In this document: positions 45,121-53,950 of the stretch, piece after piece | Layout: each line of letters starts with the position of its first letter | How positions within the stretch are numbered: position 1 is the stretch's first letter | DNA from: an uncultured cyanobacterium | Lineage (GTDB): Bacteria > Cyanobacteriota > Cyanobacteriia > Cyanobacteriales > Geitlerinemataceae | DNA length: 64,000 nucleotides | Assembly: GCA_937899645.1 (NCBI GenBank) | Contig: CALCCD010000014.1 | Span: 1 to 64,000, forward strand | Direction: 5' to 3' | Notes under the pieces: model-generated | Database searches by the model: none | What the model saw: the letters and a program-made list of their open reading frames with translations, nothing else | What the model was told of the DNA's origin: nothing | Program-made: the position numbers and the translations under genes

Positions 45121-46230
45121 TCAAACAGAAGCTTGGCGCAGCTCGACCGCGCCACACTGTCCGCGCTGGCGCAACAGGTGATCGCACAGCACGAGGGCGA
45201 CCATCGCCTCGACCATTGGGACGGCACGGGGCAGAACGCAGGGATCGTGACGACCGCGCGCGGCGAGCACGGTTTCTTCTTTGGTATTCGTGACCGTGTT
45301 CTGCTCTTTTCGGATTGTAGCAGTCGGTTTGAAGGCTGCTCGCAAAACGATCGGCTCGCCGTTGGAGATGCCGCCCTGGACGCCGCCGGAGCGGTTGGTG
45401 CGGGTGCGAATCGCGCCGGTTCCGTCGGTGTAAAACTCGTCGTTGTGTTCGCTGCCTTTGAGGGTGGTTCCGGCGAAGCCCGAGCCGAACTCGAAGCCTT
45501 TCGTGGCCGGGAGCGACATGACGGCCTTAGCCAGGTCGGCCTCGAGTTTGTCGAAGACGGGCATCCCGAGGCCGCGCGGGACGTTGCGTGCGACGCATTC
45601 GACGACGCCGCCGATCGAGTCGCCTTCGCGTCCGACCGCCTCGATCGTGTCAATCATCGTCTGGGCAGTTTCGGAGTTCGGGCAGCGGACGATATTGCTC
45701 TCTACCTGCTCTAAGGTGACGGTGGCGGGGTCGATATCGGCTTCGAGATGCTGGATGCGCTTCACATAGCCGACGATTTCGACTCCGGCGATTTCTTTGA
45801 GTATCTTTTTGGCGATCGCGCCTGCTGCGACGCGCCCGATCGTTTCGCGCGCCGAGGAGCGTCCGCCGCCCTGGTAGTTGCGAATGCCGTATTTGGCGTC
45901 GTAGGTGGCATCGGCATGGGACGGGCGATAGGCCGTGACCATTTCGCTGTAGTCCTGGGAGCGGGCGTCTTTGTTGCGAACGAGGATCGAGATCGGCGTG
46001 CCGGTGGTTTTGCCGTCGAAGATGCCGGAGAGGACTTCGCAGGTGTCGGTTTCTTTGCGGGGCGTGGTGATTTTGCTCTGGCCGGGGCGACGGCGATCGA
46101 GCTCGAACTGAATTTCTTCGGGGGAGATCTCAACCAGGGGTGGGCAGCCGTCGATCGTCACGCCAACGCCGCCTCCGTGGGATTCTCCAAATGTGGTGAT
46201 TCGGAACAAATGTCCGAAGGTGTTGCCCAT
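45121..46230 (-). CDS. aroC: Chorismate synthase
   Basis: Last step of the shikimate pathway, converting EPSP to chorismate with reduced FMN. 369 residues. Motifs: [86 protein letters not shown] and [27 protein letters not shown], all signature. The ATG at 46230 begins the conserved domain; the longer frame to 46374 is not family-like. It lies between glycerate kinase and the MBL hydrolase on the same strand. Confidence 0.97.
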   Translation of the reverse strand: MGNTFGHLFRITTFGESHGGGVGVTIDGCPPLVEISPEEIQFELDRRRPGQSKITTPRKETDTCEVLSGIFDGKTTGTPISILVRNKDARSQDYSEMVTAYRPSHADATYDAKYGIRNYQGGGRSSARETIGRVAAGAIAKKILKEIAGVEIVGYVKRIQHLEADIDPATVTLEQVESNIVRCPNSETAQTMIDTIEAVGREGDSIGGVVECVARNVPRGLGMPVFDKLEADLAKAVMSLPATKGFEFGSGFAGTTLKGSEHNDEFYTDGTGAIRTRTNRSGGVQGGISNGEPIVLRAAFKPTATIRKEQNTVTNTKEETVLAARGRHDPCVLPRAVPMVEAMVALVLCDHLLRQRGQCGAVELRQASV

Positions 46231-46342
46231 GATTTCTGCGTCGCTCGATCGCGGCCTGTCGCGCGATTGGGTGTGATATTTCGGTAACTTATTGTAACAA
46301 AGTCTGGTCGGCTGTGGCTTCGATTGCAGCGGGCCGCACCAG

Positions 46343-47431
46343 TCAGGCGAGAGGCATGCCCTGGATTTCGCCAACGCTGTGGTCGGCTTCGATGCAGACG
46401 ACGAGCTGGGCGCGATCGAGCAGCGGCTTGACGAACAGCTCCGGGTGCAGCGCCTTCCAGAAATATTCCACGAATTCTTCGATTTCGGCGTCGCTCATGC
46501 CATCTCGGCCCGCCGCGAGCGCGTCGTGCTCGGCCTGTTGTCGCCACTGTTTGCTCAGGCGGTAGTCCACGGGGTCGAGGACGGCGAGGCGATCGCAGCG
46601 CTCCCAGAGCGGCAGATAGTCGCGCAGCTTGGTATTGCAGTCGCGGGCGAACTGGCGGTCGGCGTCGGTGACGATCGGTTCCGGAGCGACGTTGAAGCGT
46701 TCGGTTTGGATCGGCTGTGCGCCGACGAACCAGCCCTCGAACAGGACGACCTCGGCGCGATCGACCTCGACGGGCTCGACGCGATCGCCATCGCCACCGT
46801 GGAGCGACTTGTCGAAGCGGGGAACTGACACGGGAAACTGCCGCGATCGCAGGCGATCGAGCAGGTCGATGCCGATATCGATATCGTGGGTTCCCGGCGG
46901 GCCTCGGCGAATTAGGCGCGGGTCGGCTTGCTTGAGGCGTTCTCGCTCGGTGTGGGTTTTGTAGAGGTCGTCGATCGACAAGGCGATCGCCGGAACGTCC
47001 AGCTCGGCCAGCAGCAGCGTCACCGCGCGGGCGAGGGTCGTTTTGCCCATGCCCTGGCCGCCGAGGATGCCCTGGACGACCGGACGCCGCATCGCGTCGC
47101 GCGCATCCACGAGCCCCATTGCCAGCGGCATCCAGAAGCGCCACAGCGTCCGCAGGCAGCGCACTTCGTCGATGTTGTAGAGAGGCATCTGGGAGATGCG
47201 GTCTTCGAGCAGCAGCCGGTCGAACAGATCCGCCCGTCGGTCGATCTCGTCCTTGACGTTGCGCCGGTCGATGCCGAAGGCGTGGGCTTTGAGCGGTTCG
47301 GTCAGCTCGCAGCGCACCAGTTCAGAGCGCTTGGCTGGATCCATCGAGCCGTTCTCGCAGCTCGCGATCAACAGCAGATCCAGTCGCTCGTAGTAGGGAA
47401 AGTTAGAAAATTGTGTCGTTCCGATCGGCAT
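46343..47431 (-). CDS. D-glycerate 3-kinase (plant-type GLYK)
   Basis: About 362 residues. P-loop [14 protein letters not shown] (from residue 124), followed by [44 protein letters not shown] and [15 protein letters not shown], which identify the class III glycerate kinase that ends the photorespiratory cycle by making 3-phosphoglycerate. [11 protein letters not shown] and [12 protein letters not shown] continue the family match. The ATG at 47431 is chosen; an earlier ATG at 47512 adds a basic stretch. It fits the Calvin-cycle context of gap2 elsewhere in the window. Confidence 0.93.
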   Translation of the reverse strand: MPIGTTQFSNFPYYERLDLLLIASCENGSMDPAKRSELVRCELTEPLKAHAFGIDRRNVKDEIDRRADLFDRLLLEDRISQMPLYNIDEVRCLRTLWRFWMPLAMGLVDARDAMRRPVVQGILGGQGMGKTTLARAVTLLLAELDVPAIALSIDDLYKTHTERERLKQADPRLIRRGPPGTHDIDIGIDLLDRLRSRQFPVSVPRFDKSLHGGDGDRVEPVEVDRAEVVLFEGWFVGAQPIQTERFNVAPEPIVTDADRQFARDCNTKLRDYLPLWERCDRLAVLDPVDYRLSKQWRQQAEHDALAAGRDGMSDAEIEEFVEYFWKALHPELFVKPLLDRAQLVVCIEADHSVGEIQGMPLA

Positions 47432-47530
47432 GACGCCTCCACCTGCTGCCTCCCGTTCCCGCGAGACACCTCCGGACTGTGTCGATCTCGAGCGATCGCG
47501 CTTCGGCTGCACTGTCTCGATCGTGTCGTC

Positions 47531-47860
47531 CTACGACCCGAGTTTAAGCGCCTCCACGTACATACTGTAGATAAAACCAATACGGAAAGCGTTGAGCAAT
47601 ACCACCAAGAAGGTTTTAGAAATGGCGCGGCGCGAGTAGGCTAAGCGCGAGATCGCTTCGGTTCCTAGGATTAAAACCGCCGCGATCGTGATGTCGAGCC
47701 GTGCCTCTTGACCCGCGATCGTCGTCACCGCCGTCCCGAAAAAAAAGCCCAGAAGCAGCGCGATCGCCACAAGAGAAATCCGCCGCCAGGGGTTGCGTGC
47801 CCACTGCTGCAATCCGGCTACAGCAACGTCAAAAATTCGATTTAGGCGGGTGTTTTGCAT
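47531..47860 (-). CDS. ycf20: Ycf20 (DUF565) membrane protein
   Basis: 109 residues. GLQQWARNPWRRISLVAIALLLGFFFGTAVTTIAGQEARLDITIAAVLILGTEAISRLAYSR is the conserved Ycf20 core, with two or three membrane spans, ending NAFRIGFIYSMYVEALKLGS. Ycf20 homologues occur in cyanobacteria and plastids and have been linked to non-photochemical quenching in algae. It lies about 100 bases upstream of the glycerate kinase gene on the same strand. Confidence 0.92.
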   Translation of the reverse strand: MQNTRLNRIFDVAVAGLQQWARNPWRRISLVAIALLLGFFFGTAVTTIAGQEARLDITIAAVLILGTEAISRLAYSRRAISKTFLVVLLNAFRIGFIYSMYVEALKLGS

Positions 47861-48243
47861 GGATCTCGAACGAGTCTGGCACGGGCTTTATCTGTGGCGG
47901 GCGGGCAAGTTTTCGAGAAATCGCAGCGAGATCGCAACAGCAGATGGCAGGAGATTGAAAAGGGCTCGCGTCGGGGGCGCGCAGAAACCGCCCGCCGTTC
48001 GCCATAATGGACGACCGCGATCGCGCCGAAGGGCTGCTGGCGATCGAGCAAAATGTCGGGTAGGGCCTGACTGCGGATCGTTCGGGGCTGAGCCTCTTCA
48101 GCGCATCTCGCGCGTTTTCAGGTCGAGCCGAGCGGGCGCGCTAAACCGAGCGCTTCGACCCGCAAGTTGGCGAGCCCTTACTAGCCCTTACTTAAAACCT
48201 TACCGTCAACCCCAGCCGTTCGAGCATCCGTTCGAGCTTCACT
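47861..48243. other. Divergent spacer between ycf20 and the antiporter gene
   Basis: About 380 bases that should contain both promoters. The open frames through it are antisense or unsupported. No hairpin, RNA gene or other element was recognised. Confidence 0.4.
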
Positions 48244-50334
48244 ATGGTTAGCGATCTCAACGACCTCAAGCTCATCGTCGATCTCGTCACCGTCCTCGGC
48301 GCGGCGACTGCGGGCGGCTACCTCGCCAACCGGCTCAGGCAACCGGCGCTGCTGGGCTATCTCCTGGGCGGCATGGCGATCGGCCCGGCGGGGCTGCGGC
48401 TGGTGGCGACGGAGGGCGAAATTCAGGTGCTGGCCGAGGTTGGGGTGGTGCTGTTGCTGTTCGCACTGGGGGTTGAGTTCTCGCTCAAGGAACTGCTGCG
48501 CGTCCGGGCGATCGCCTTTGGGGGCGGGGCGCTGCAAATTTTGCTGACGATCTTGCTCGGGGGCGGCGTTGTCTATGCGGCGGGCTGGGTGGACGGGCTA
48601 CCTCCGGCGATTTTCCTCGGGGCAGTGCTGTCGCTCTCGTCAACGGCGGTGGTACTCAAGAGCCTGATCGAGCATAACGAAGTCCGCACGCCCCACGGCC
48701 AGGTGATGCTGGCGATGCTGGTAGTGCAGGATCTCGGACTGGGGGTGATGCTGGCGGTGCTGCCCGCGCTGACGCTGCCGCTGGAGCAGATCGGCATGGC
48801 GCTCGTCGTCGCGGAGGTGAAGGCCGTTATTTTCCTGGGGCTGGCGCTGCTGGCCGGTCGCTGGATGATTCCGGTGCTGGTGCGAGCGCTGGCGCGCAGT
48901 GGCTCTCAGGAGCTGTTTTTGCTGGGGATGCTGGTGCTGTGTCTGGGCATCGCGCTGCTGACTTCGGCGCTCGGCTTGGGCATCGCGATGGGGGCGTTTG
49001 TGGCGGGGCTGACGGTCTCGAACGTCGAACACGCCGACCACGTCCTCGATCGCATTTTGCCGATGCGCGACGTATTCGCGACGCTATTTTTTGCCTCGAT
49101 CGGCCTGCTAATCGACCCGGCCTTCCTGCTGGCGAATATCTGGAGCCTTGCCGGACTCGTAGCGATCGCCATGCTGGGAAAAGCGGCGATCGTTACCGGC
49201 GTGGTCAAATGCTTCGGCTACCCGATGCGAACGGCGCTGACCGTCGGCCTCGGCATCAATCAAATCGGGGAATTCTCCTTCGTGCTGTCGGGGGTGGCGC
49301 GCTCCCAGGGGCTTTTTCCCGACCAGCTCTACGGCCTGACGGTCGGCACGACAGCCGCGACGTTGCTGTTGACGCCATTCTTGCTGCGCGCCACGCCGGA
49401 TATCCTGCGCTGGTTGAGTAAATCCCAGGCGCTGAGCCGCTTTCTGTCTCTCGACCCCGACCCGCAGCTCGTGGACTACGACGAGCCGCCCGCCGATCGC
49501 GTGGTCGTTGCTGGGTTCGGGCGCGTCGGCCAGACCCTCGTGCGGATGCTGTACTTCCAGGGGTATCAGATCCTGGTGATCGACAACGACGAGGCGCGGC
49601 TGCAAACCCTGCGCGATCGCCAGATCCCCTACATCTTCGGCGATGCATCCAGCGAGTTCGTCCTGGAAAAAGCTCGACTTCATCTGGCAAAGGGGCTGGC
49701 GATCGCGCTGCCCGACCCGATGGCGACGCGCCTGACCCTAAAGCGCGCTCTCAGCCTCGCGCCCGACCTCGATGTAACCGTGCGCGCCCACGGCAAAGAC
49801 GAAATCGACACGCTTTACCAGCTCGGAGCCCAGGAGGTCGTCCAGCCCGAATTCGAGGCGTCGCTGGAGATGGGAGCCCATATGCTGCTGAAGTTTGGCG
49901 ATAGCGCCGCCGCCGTTCAGCGCGTCGTCAACCGCTACCGGCGCGGGCGCTACCGCGATATCCAACCCCAGCGTTCGGAGTATTGGGGCGACAACACGGA
50001 CTTTAGCAACAGTATCGAAGGGTTCGAGCGGGAGTGGCATACCGTCGAGCCGAGTTCGCCGCTGGTCGGCTTTAGCCTCGCCGAAGCGAACGTGCGCCGC
50101 CGGACGGGGGCGACGGTGATGGCGATCGAGCGTAAGAAGCAGCTCCATCGCTACCCGACCGGGAATTTCGTCCTGAAAGCGGGCGATCGATTGCTGACGA
50201 TCGGCAATACCACCGAGCAGGCTAACTTTACGGCGCTGCTTCGCGGCCAGTTGCGCGATGCCGCCGGATGGCAGCGCGACTCCGACGAAAAAGGGGCGGG
50301 CGGAGAAACTGCGCGATCGACCAAAAAACCGTAA
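48244..50334 (+). CDS. CPA2 monovalent cation:proton antiporter with RCK domains (Kef-type)
   Basis: 696 residues. Residues 1-380 contain about 12 membrane spans of the Na+/H+ exchanger fold (GYLLGGMAIGPAGLRLV, LLLFALGVEFSLKELLR, LSLSSTAVVLKSLIEHNE, ILPMRDVFATLFFASIGLLIDP, INQIGEFSFVLSGVARSQG). A cytoplasmic RCK_N/TrkA-N domain follows at about 408 (RVVVAGFGRVGQTLVRMLYFQGYQILVIDNDEARLQTLRDRQIPYIFGDAS) and a TrkA-C domain near 570-665 (SPLVGFSLAEANVRRRTGATVMAIERKKQLH). It would exchange K+ or Na+ for protons under nucleotide control. Its last 67 bases overlap only a non-coding open frame; the next gene begins at 50397. Confidence 0.93.
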   Translation: MVSDLNDLKLIVDLVTVLGAATAGGYLANRLRQPALLGYLLGGMAIGPAGLRLVATEGEIQVLAEVGVVLLLFALGVEFSLKELLRVRAIAFGGGALQILLTILLGGGVVYAAGWVDGLPPAIFLGAVLSLSSTAVVLKSLIEHNEVRTPHGQVMLAMLVVQDLGLGVMLAVLPALTLPLEQIGMALVVAEVKAVIFLGLALLAGRWMIPVLVRALARSGSQELFLLGMLVLCLGIALLTSALGLGIAMGAFVAGLTVSNVEHADHVLDRILPMRDVFATLFFASIGLLIDPAFLLANIWSLAGLVAIAMLGKAAIVTGVVKCFGYPMRTALTVGLGINQIGEFSFVLSGVARSQGLFPDQLYGLTVGTTAATLLLTPFLLRATPDILRWLSKSQALSRFLSLDPDPQLVDYDEPPADRVVVAGFGRVGQTLVRMLYFQGYQILVIDNDEARLQTLRDRQIPYIFGDASSEFVLEKARLHLAKGLAIALPDPMATRLTLKRALSLAPDLDVTVRAHGKDEIDTLYQLGAQEVVQPEFEASLEMGAHMLLKFGDSAAAVQRVVNRYRRGRYRDIQPQRSEYWGDNTDFSNSIEGFEREWHTVEPSSPLVGFSLAEANVRRRTGATVMAIERKKQLHRYPTGNFVLKAGDRLLTIGNTTEQANFTALLRGQLRDAAGWQRDSDEKGAGGETARSTKKP

Positions 50335-50396
50335 ACTTTTATGAAATTCCGGCGGTCGAACGTCGGCTTTTCTCTGAATTACTTTCGACCCCTCCC

Positions 50397-50660
50397 ATGC
50401 CAGACCCCACCAACGCCAACCTCGCCACCGACCCGGTACCGGACGCCGCCTCCCCTGCAACTTCCGCGACTCCCGCAACGCCCGAAGCCGCCCACGCGAA
50501 CGCCGAAACTGCCGAAACCTCTGGCGAACCGAAGCCCAGCTACGTCAAGCTCGCCATGCGCAATATGGTTCGCAAGGGCGGCCAATCGCTATTTCACTTC
50601 GGCCTAACCACTGTCGGTCTGCTCGGCCTGTTCGTCGGCCTGGCCTACCTGACGCGCTAG
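50397..50660 (+). CDS. Small single-span protein (DUF3285-like)
   Basis: 87 residues. A Pro/Ala/Thr-rich acidic N-terminal half is followed by the conserved block KPSYVKLAMRNMVRKGGQSLFHFGLTTVGLLGLFVGLAYLTR, one membrane helix at the C-terminus. I recognise this block as a short cyanobacterial family (DUF3285, from memory); its function is unknown. The ATG at 50397 sits in a frame that is open well upstream into the antiporter gene. It precedes ybeY by 24 bases, suggesting one transcript. Confidence 0.8.
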   Translation: MPDPTNANLATDPVPDAASPATSATPATPEAAHANAETAETSGEPKPSYVKLAMRNMVRKGGQSLFHFGLTTVGLLGLFVGLAYLTR

Positions 50661-50684
50661 CCCGGATCGACCCTATCGACTCTT

Positions 50685-51215
50685 ATGTCTACCGCCTCCC
50701 CCGCTTCGCCGCTCTTTTGCGAGATCGACACGATCGTCAGCCCCGACACCGCCGCCAGCCAGCTCGAAGCTCGCGGCCAGCTCGACAAGCCCGAAGTTTG
50801 GGTCGAGCGCCTGCGCTGCTGGCTGGGAATCCTCGTCGGCGAGCTGCCCGCCGCAACGGTCTATGAGGTGACGCTGCAATTCACCGACGATCGCGAGGTG
50901 CGCGAACTCAACGCCGCCTACCGTCAGCAGGATCGCCCCACAGACGTGTTGTCCTTCGCCGCGATCGACGCCGACCTGCCGACGTCGCCCGATATGCCCC
51001 TCTGCTTGGGCGACATCATCATTTCGGTCGAGACCGCACAGCGTCAGGCCGCAGAACGCCGTCACACGCTTCAAGAGGAGCTGGTTTGGCTCGCGGCGCA
51101 CGGGTTGCTGCACCTGCTGGGCTGGAATCACCCGGACGAAGCCCGTCTCCAGACCATGCTCGAACGTCAGGAGGAGCTGTTACGCGCCATTGGCTTTTCC
51201 GTCAGCTTCGATTAA
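50685..51215 (+). CDS. ybeY: Endoribonuclease YbeY (rRNA maturation)
   Basis: 176 residues. TDDREVRELNAAYRQQDRPTDVLSFAAID and LGDIIISVETAQRQA lead to the zinc motif AAHGLLHLLGWNHPDE (H-x3-H-x5-H), which defines YbeY, a metal-dependent RNase in 16S rRNA 3'-end processing and ribosome quality control. A short N-terminal extension before TVYEVTLQF is common in cyanobacterial forms. It precedes dgkA, a conserved pairing. Confidence 0.95.
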   Translation: MSTASPASPLFCEIDTIVSPDTAASQLEARGQLDKPEVWVERLRCWLGILVGELPAATVYEVTLQFTDDREVRELNAAYRQQDRPTDVLSFAAIDADLPTSPDMPLCLGDIIISVETAQRQAAERRHTLQEELVWLAAHGLLHLLGWNHPDEARLQTMLERQEELLRAIGFSVSFD

Positions 51216-51312
51216 TTTCAACTCATTACGGTGTATCCCCTGAAGACGGCTCTCCCCGTTTCGCTATAAACTCGCTCCAGATCGTCGCCCGGATCGCATT
51301 CTCAGGCTCGCC

Positions 51313-51792
51313 ATGCCGCATTCGCACTTACCGTCGCCTTCACGCCCGCCAGAGCGCGCCGATCGAGCGACCGTGCCGCTGCTCGTGTCGCCCCGCACGA
51401 ACCGAGGCTCTTGGAAAGTCGCGACTAGCCTGTTCGCCAGTTTTCGCTACGCCTGGGGCGGCATTGCCTACACGTTCCGAACGCAGCGCAACTTTCGGAT
51501 TCACGTGGCGCTGGGAACTGTGGCACTAGGGCTCAGCGCGTGGCTGAACCTGCCGCTGAGCACGATCACGATCGTGACCCTAATCGTCGGCGCGATCTTG
51601 GTACTGGAGCTGCTGAACACCGCGATCGAAGCCGTCGTCGATCTCTGCGTCGGCAAAACTTACCACGACCTCGCAAAGGTCGCCAAAGACTGCGCGGCGG
51701 GCGCAGTGCTGCTCGCGGCGATCGCGGCGGTACTCGTCGCCTGCATCTTGATTCTGCCCGCGCTGGTAATGCGAATCCTGTCCTGGTTCTAG
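51313..51792 (+). CDS. dgkA: Diacylglycerol kinase (DgkA family)
   Basis: 159 residues. An N-terminal ~45-residue extension precedes SFRYAWGGIAYTFRTQRNFRIHVALGTVALGLSAWL. The active-site region reads ELLNTAIEAVVDLCVGKTYHDLAKVAKDCAAGAVLLAAIAA, with the catalytic Glu, Asn and the Asp/Lys pair of prokaryotic membrane DgkA. It phosphorylates diacylglycerol or undecaprenol in the inner membrane; undecaprenol kinases look alike, so the true substrate is open. It is 97 bases after ybeY. Confidence 0.9.
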   Translation: MPHSHLPSPSRPPERADRATVPLLVSPRTNRGSWKVATSLFASFRYAWGGIAYTFRTQRNFRIHVALGTVALGLSAWLNLPLSTITIVTLIVGAILVLELLNTAIEAVVDLCVGKTYHDLAKVAKDCAAGAVLLAAIAAVLVACILILPALVMRILSWF

Positions 51793-51796
51793 TGCC

Positions 51797-52534
51797 CTAG
51801 CTCGAAAGCGCTCCAACCCGCTCGATCGCTGCGATATCTAGATCCGCCGCCACCGTCACGAGCCGATCGCGATCGCGCGCGTCTTCCAAAAACGGCACGC
51901 AGCCCAGTACCGGCAGATGCGTAAGCTGCTCGATCGCGCCAACGGGCATCAACTGCTCGCACGTCACCGCATCCGTCGGCTCCACGCAATTCAGCACGAT
52001 CCCCACCAAATTCACCTTCGCTTCCCGCGCCAGCGCCGCGCAGGCCACCACCTGCGAAATCGACCCGAGCCGCACCGGCGCGACCAAAATCGCCGACATT
52101 CGCCAGTCGCGCACCAGGTCGGCCACGGTCAGCTCCCAGGTGACGGGCGAGCCGAGCCCGCCGAGCCACTCGACGATCGCGTGGGACTTGCGATCGGCGA
52201 TCGACTGCAAATCTCGCCACGCTTTCCCCAAATCGATCTCGACGCCCTCATTTGTCGCCGCCACCGGTGGAGCCAGCGGGTCGCGCAGGTACACCGAATT
52301 CACCGTCTCGATCGCGTCGCCGAAGATCTCGCCGTAGCGTTCGATATCGCCCTCACCAGACTGAAACGGCTTAAACAGCGACACCGACGACGCCTCTCGA
52401 TATCGCGCCCAGTAGGCCGCGATCGCGGTGCTGACGACCGTTTTACCCGCGTCGGTGTCCGTTCCGACGATCGACAGGGGACGGCGGGCGATCGCGGGCT
52501 TATCGGTCGGTTCGAGGGCAGTCGGTGAGCGCAT
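51797..52534 (-). CDS. bioD: Dethiobiotin synthetase
   Basis: 245 residues. ATP loop VGTDTDAGKTVVSTAIAAYW, then the substrate segment FKPFQSG, an acidic IVEWLGGLGSPV and ILVAPVRLGSISQVVACAALA are characteristic of BioD, which closes the ureido ring of dethiobiotin. The GIVLNCVEPTDAVT region matches nucleotide-base recognition. It converges on dgkA with only a few bases between stops. Other biotin genes are not in the window. Confidence 0.92.
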   Translation of the reverse strand: MRSPTALEPTDKPAIARRPLSIVGTDTDAGKTVVSTAIAAYWARYREASSVSLFKPFQSGEGDIERYGEIFGDAIETVNSVYLRDPLAPPVAATNEGVEIDLGKAWRDLQSIADRKSHAIVEWLGGLGSPVTWELTVADLVRDWRMSAILVAPVRLGSISQVVACAALAREAKVNLVGIVLNCVEPTDAVTCEQLMPVGAIEQLTHLPVLGCVPFLEDARDRDRLVTVAADLDIAAIERVGALSS

Positions 52535-52555
52535 GTTACGGCTTTAGAAAGAACT

Positions 52556-52658
52556 ATCGTTCCTGCGCAGGAATGCCTGGTTGGGCGCTCTGCGTCCTGT
52601 TGTGGTCGCGTGACGCAGAGCGTCTGGAGATACATTCCCACGCGGGAGCGTGGGAATG
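52556..52658. repeat. Compound hairpin repeat (CATTCCCACGCGGGAGCGTGGGAATG type)
   Basis: Three stems follow one another: ATCGTTCCTGCGCAGGAATG (52556-52575), GCGCTCTGCGTC with GACGCAGAGCG (52585-52596 and 52612-52622), and CATTCCCACGC with GCGTGGGAATG (52633-52643 and 52648-52658, perfect 11-bp arms). The words match the repeat at 40781-40890. It separates the methyltransferase stop from the bioD start. Confidence 0.75.
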
Positions 52659-52673
52659 ATGCCGGTTTCTGAG

Positions 52674-53756
52674 TTATTCAGCTTCTGCCGCGACCTCCGG
52701 CTTGCGCGCGACCCAGTACTTGCTCGCAAAGTAGTCGTAGGTCTCGATCGCTTCAAAACCCGCCGCTTCTAGCCGCGCTTCCATATCGTCGCGAGCGTAG
52801 TTGCTGTGGTACGGTTCGTGGAAGACGATCGGGAAGTTCTCCAGCATCACGTCCATCACCGCCACGTCGCCCTTCTGAAGCGAGTCGCAAACCGTAAACG
52901 TGCCGCCCGGCTTAAGGACGCGGTAAACGCTGTCGATCGCGTTTTGGCGCGCCGCACCCGGCAGCTCGTGGAACGTAAACACGCAGGACACCGCGTGGAA
53001 ATATTCATCGCGGTAGGGCAGCTCTTCCATATTGGCTTGGCAAAGCTGGGGCAGCTCGCCCGGCAGCTCGGAGAGCAGCGCATTCGCTTTGCGCAGGTAC
53101 GCCGGGGACAAGTCGAGGCCGAACAGCTTGGCTTTCGGCAGCATGCCGCGCAGCGATCGCAGCGTCCGACCCGTGCCGGTCGCCACATCGAGAACGCGAA
53201 TATCGACGGGCTCAACGTCACTGAAGCGATCGAGACCTGTTTTCATTGGCGCGAGGATACGGCGACGCATGGCGTCCGCCGTACCGCTAAACAGAATCTC
53301 GACTTGGAGATCGTAAAGCTCGGCAGAGGTGTCGCTTAGGTAGCCGTCGGTTTGATAATGGAAATTTTGCAGGTAGTAGCCCGGATAGCCGTCTTTATCG
53401 ATGCCCTCAGCGAACTCCTGGTAGGACTTGCGCGACGATCGATCCCAAATTCCCGGCATATCGAGCCAGATGCGCGGGTAGGCGGCGGCGATATCAAACC
53501 AAGGGCGATCGAAGAGCAGCGACTCCGGATACAGCCCGCGCTCGGCTTCGGCGATATCCGTCGCGTTCAGCTTTTGCAGGCGATCGTTCACCTGGCGCAG
53601 CGCGTCCTCCGAAATTGGCAGAACTTCCATTTTCGCGGGGCGATCGGCAGGTGCGAAGACATCGGCGGCCTGATTGGCGAGCTGTTTGTGCGCCAGCGAC
53701 AGCGCCGCTGTGCCCTGTTGCAGGGCTTGGCAAGCAAATTTGGTAACGGTATCCAT
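52674..53756 (-). CDS. Class I SAM-dependent methyltransferase
   Basis: 360 residues. A long helical N-terminal domain (KFACQALQQGTAALSLAHKQLANQAADVFAP, ESLLFDRPWFDIAAAYPRIWLDMPGIWDRSSRKSYQEF) precedes the methyltransferase core: VLDVATGTGRTLRSLRGMLPKAKLFGLDLSPAYLRKA (motif I and acidic loop), AVSCVFTFHELP and RVLKPGGTFTVCDSLQ. The long family-specific prefix is conserved in cyanobacteria and plant plastids. Neither substrate nor pathway is known. There is no signal peptide. Confidence 0.85.
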   Translation of the reverse strand: MDTVTKFACQALQQGTAALSLAHKQLANQAADVFAPADRPAKMEVLPISEDALRQVNDRLQKLNATDIAEAERGLYPESLLFDRPWFDIAAAYPRIWLDMPGIWDRSSRKSYQEFAEGIDKDGYPGYYLQNFHYQTDGYLSDTSAELYDLQVEILFSGTADAMRRRILAPMKTGLDRFSDVEPVDIRVLDVATGTGRTLRSLRGMLPKAKLFGLDLSPAYLRKANALLSELPGELPQLCQANMEELPYRDEYFHAVSCVFTFHELPGAARQNAIDSVYRVLKPGGTFTVCDSLQKGDVAVMDVMLENFPIVFHEPYHSNYARDDMEARLEAAGFEAIETYDYFASKYWVARKPEVAAEAE

Positions 53757-53912
53757 CGGAGATTTATCGAAAGGAGCAGCTTCTGAGGGCAGGACTCACG
53801 AAAAACGGCAACCCCAGTAGGAGCGGCACGGCAGTACACCCGCGAGCCCGAGCAAAAAATAGTGTTAATTAATGTAACGCGAGTTCCGAGATCTCTGCGG
53901 AATCTCTAGTAG

Positions 53913-53932
53913 CGGCGCACTGCTGTGCGCCG
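53913..53932. repeat. GGCGCAC palindrome
   Basis: CGGCGCAC (53913-53920), TGCT, GTGCGCCG (53925-53932). It lies about 19 bases past the stop codon of the AEC permease gene (minus strand) and belongs with the palindromes at 13668 and 21514. It may end the permease transcript. Confidence 0.7.
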
Positions 53933-53950
53933 TTCTGCGATCGCCAACCG

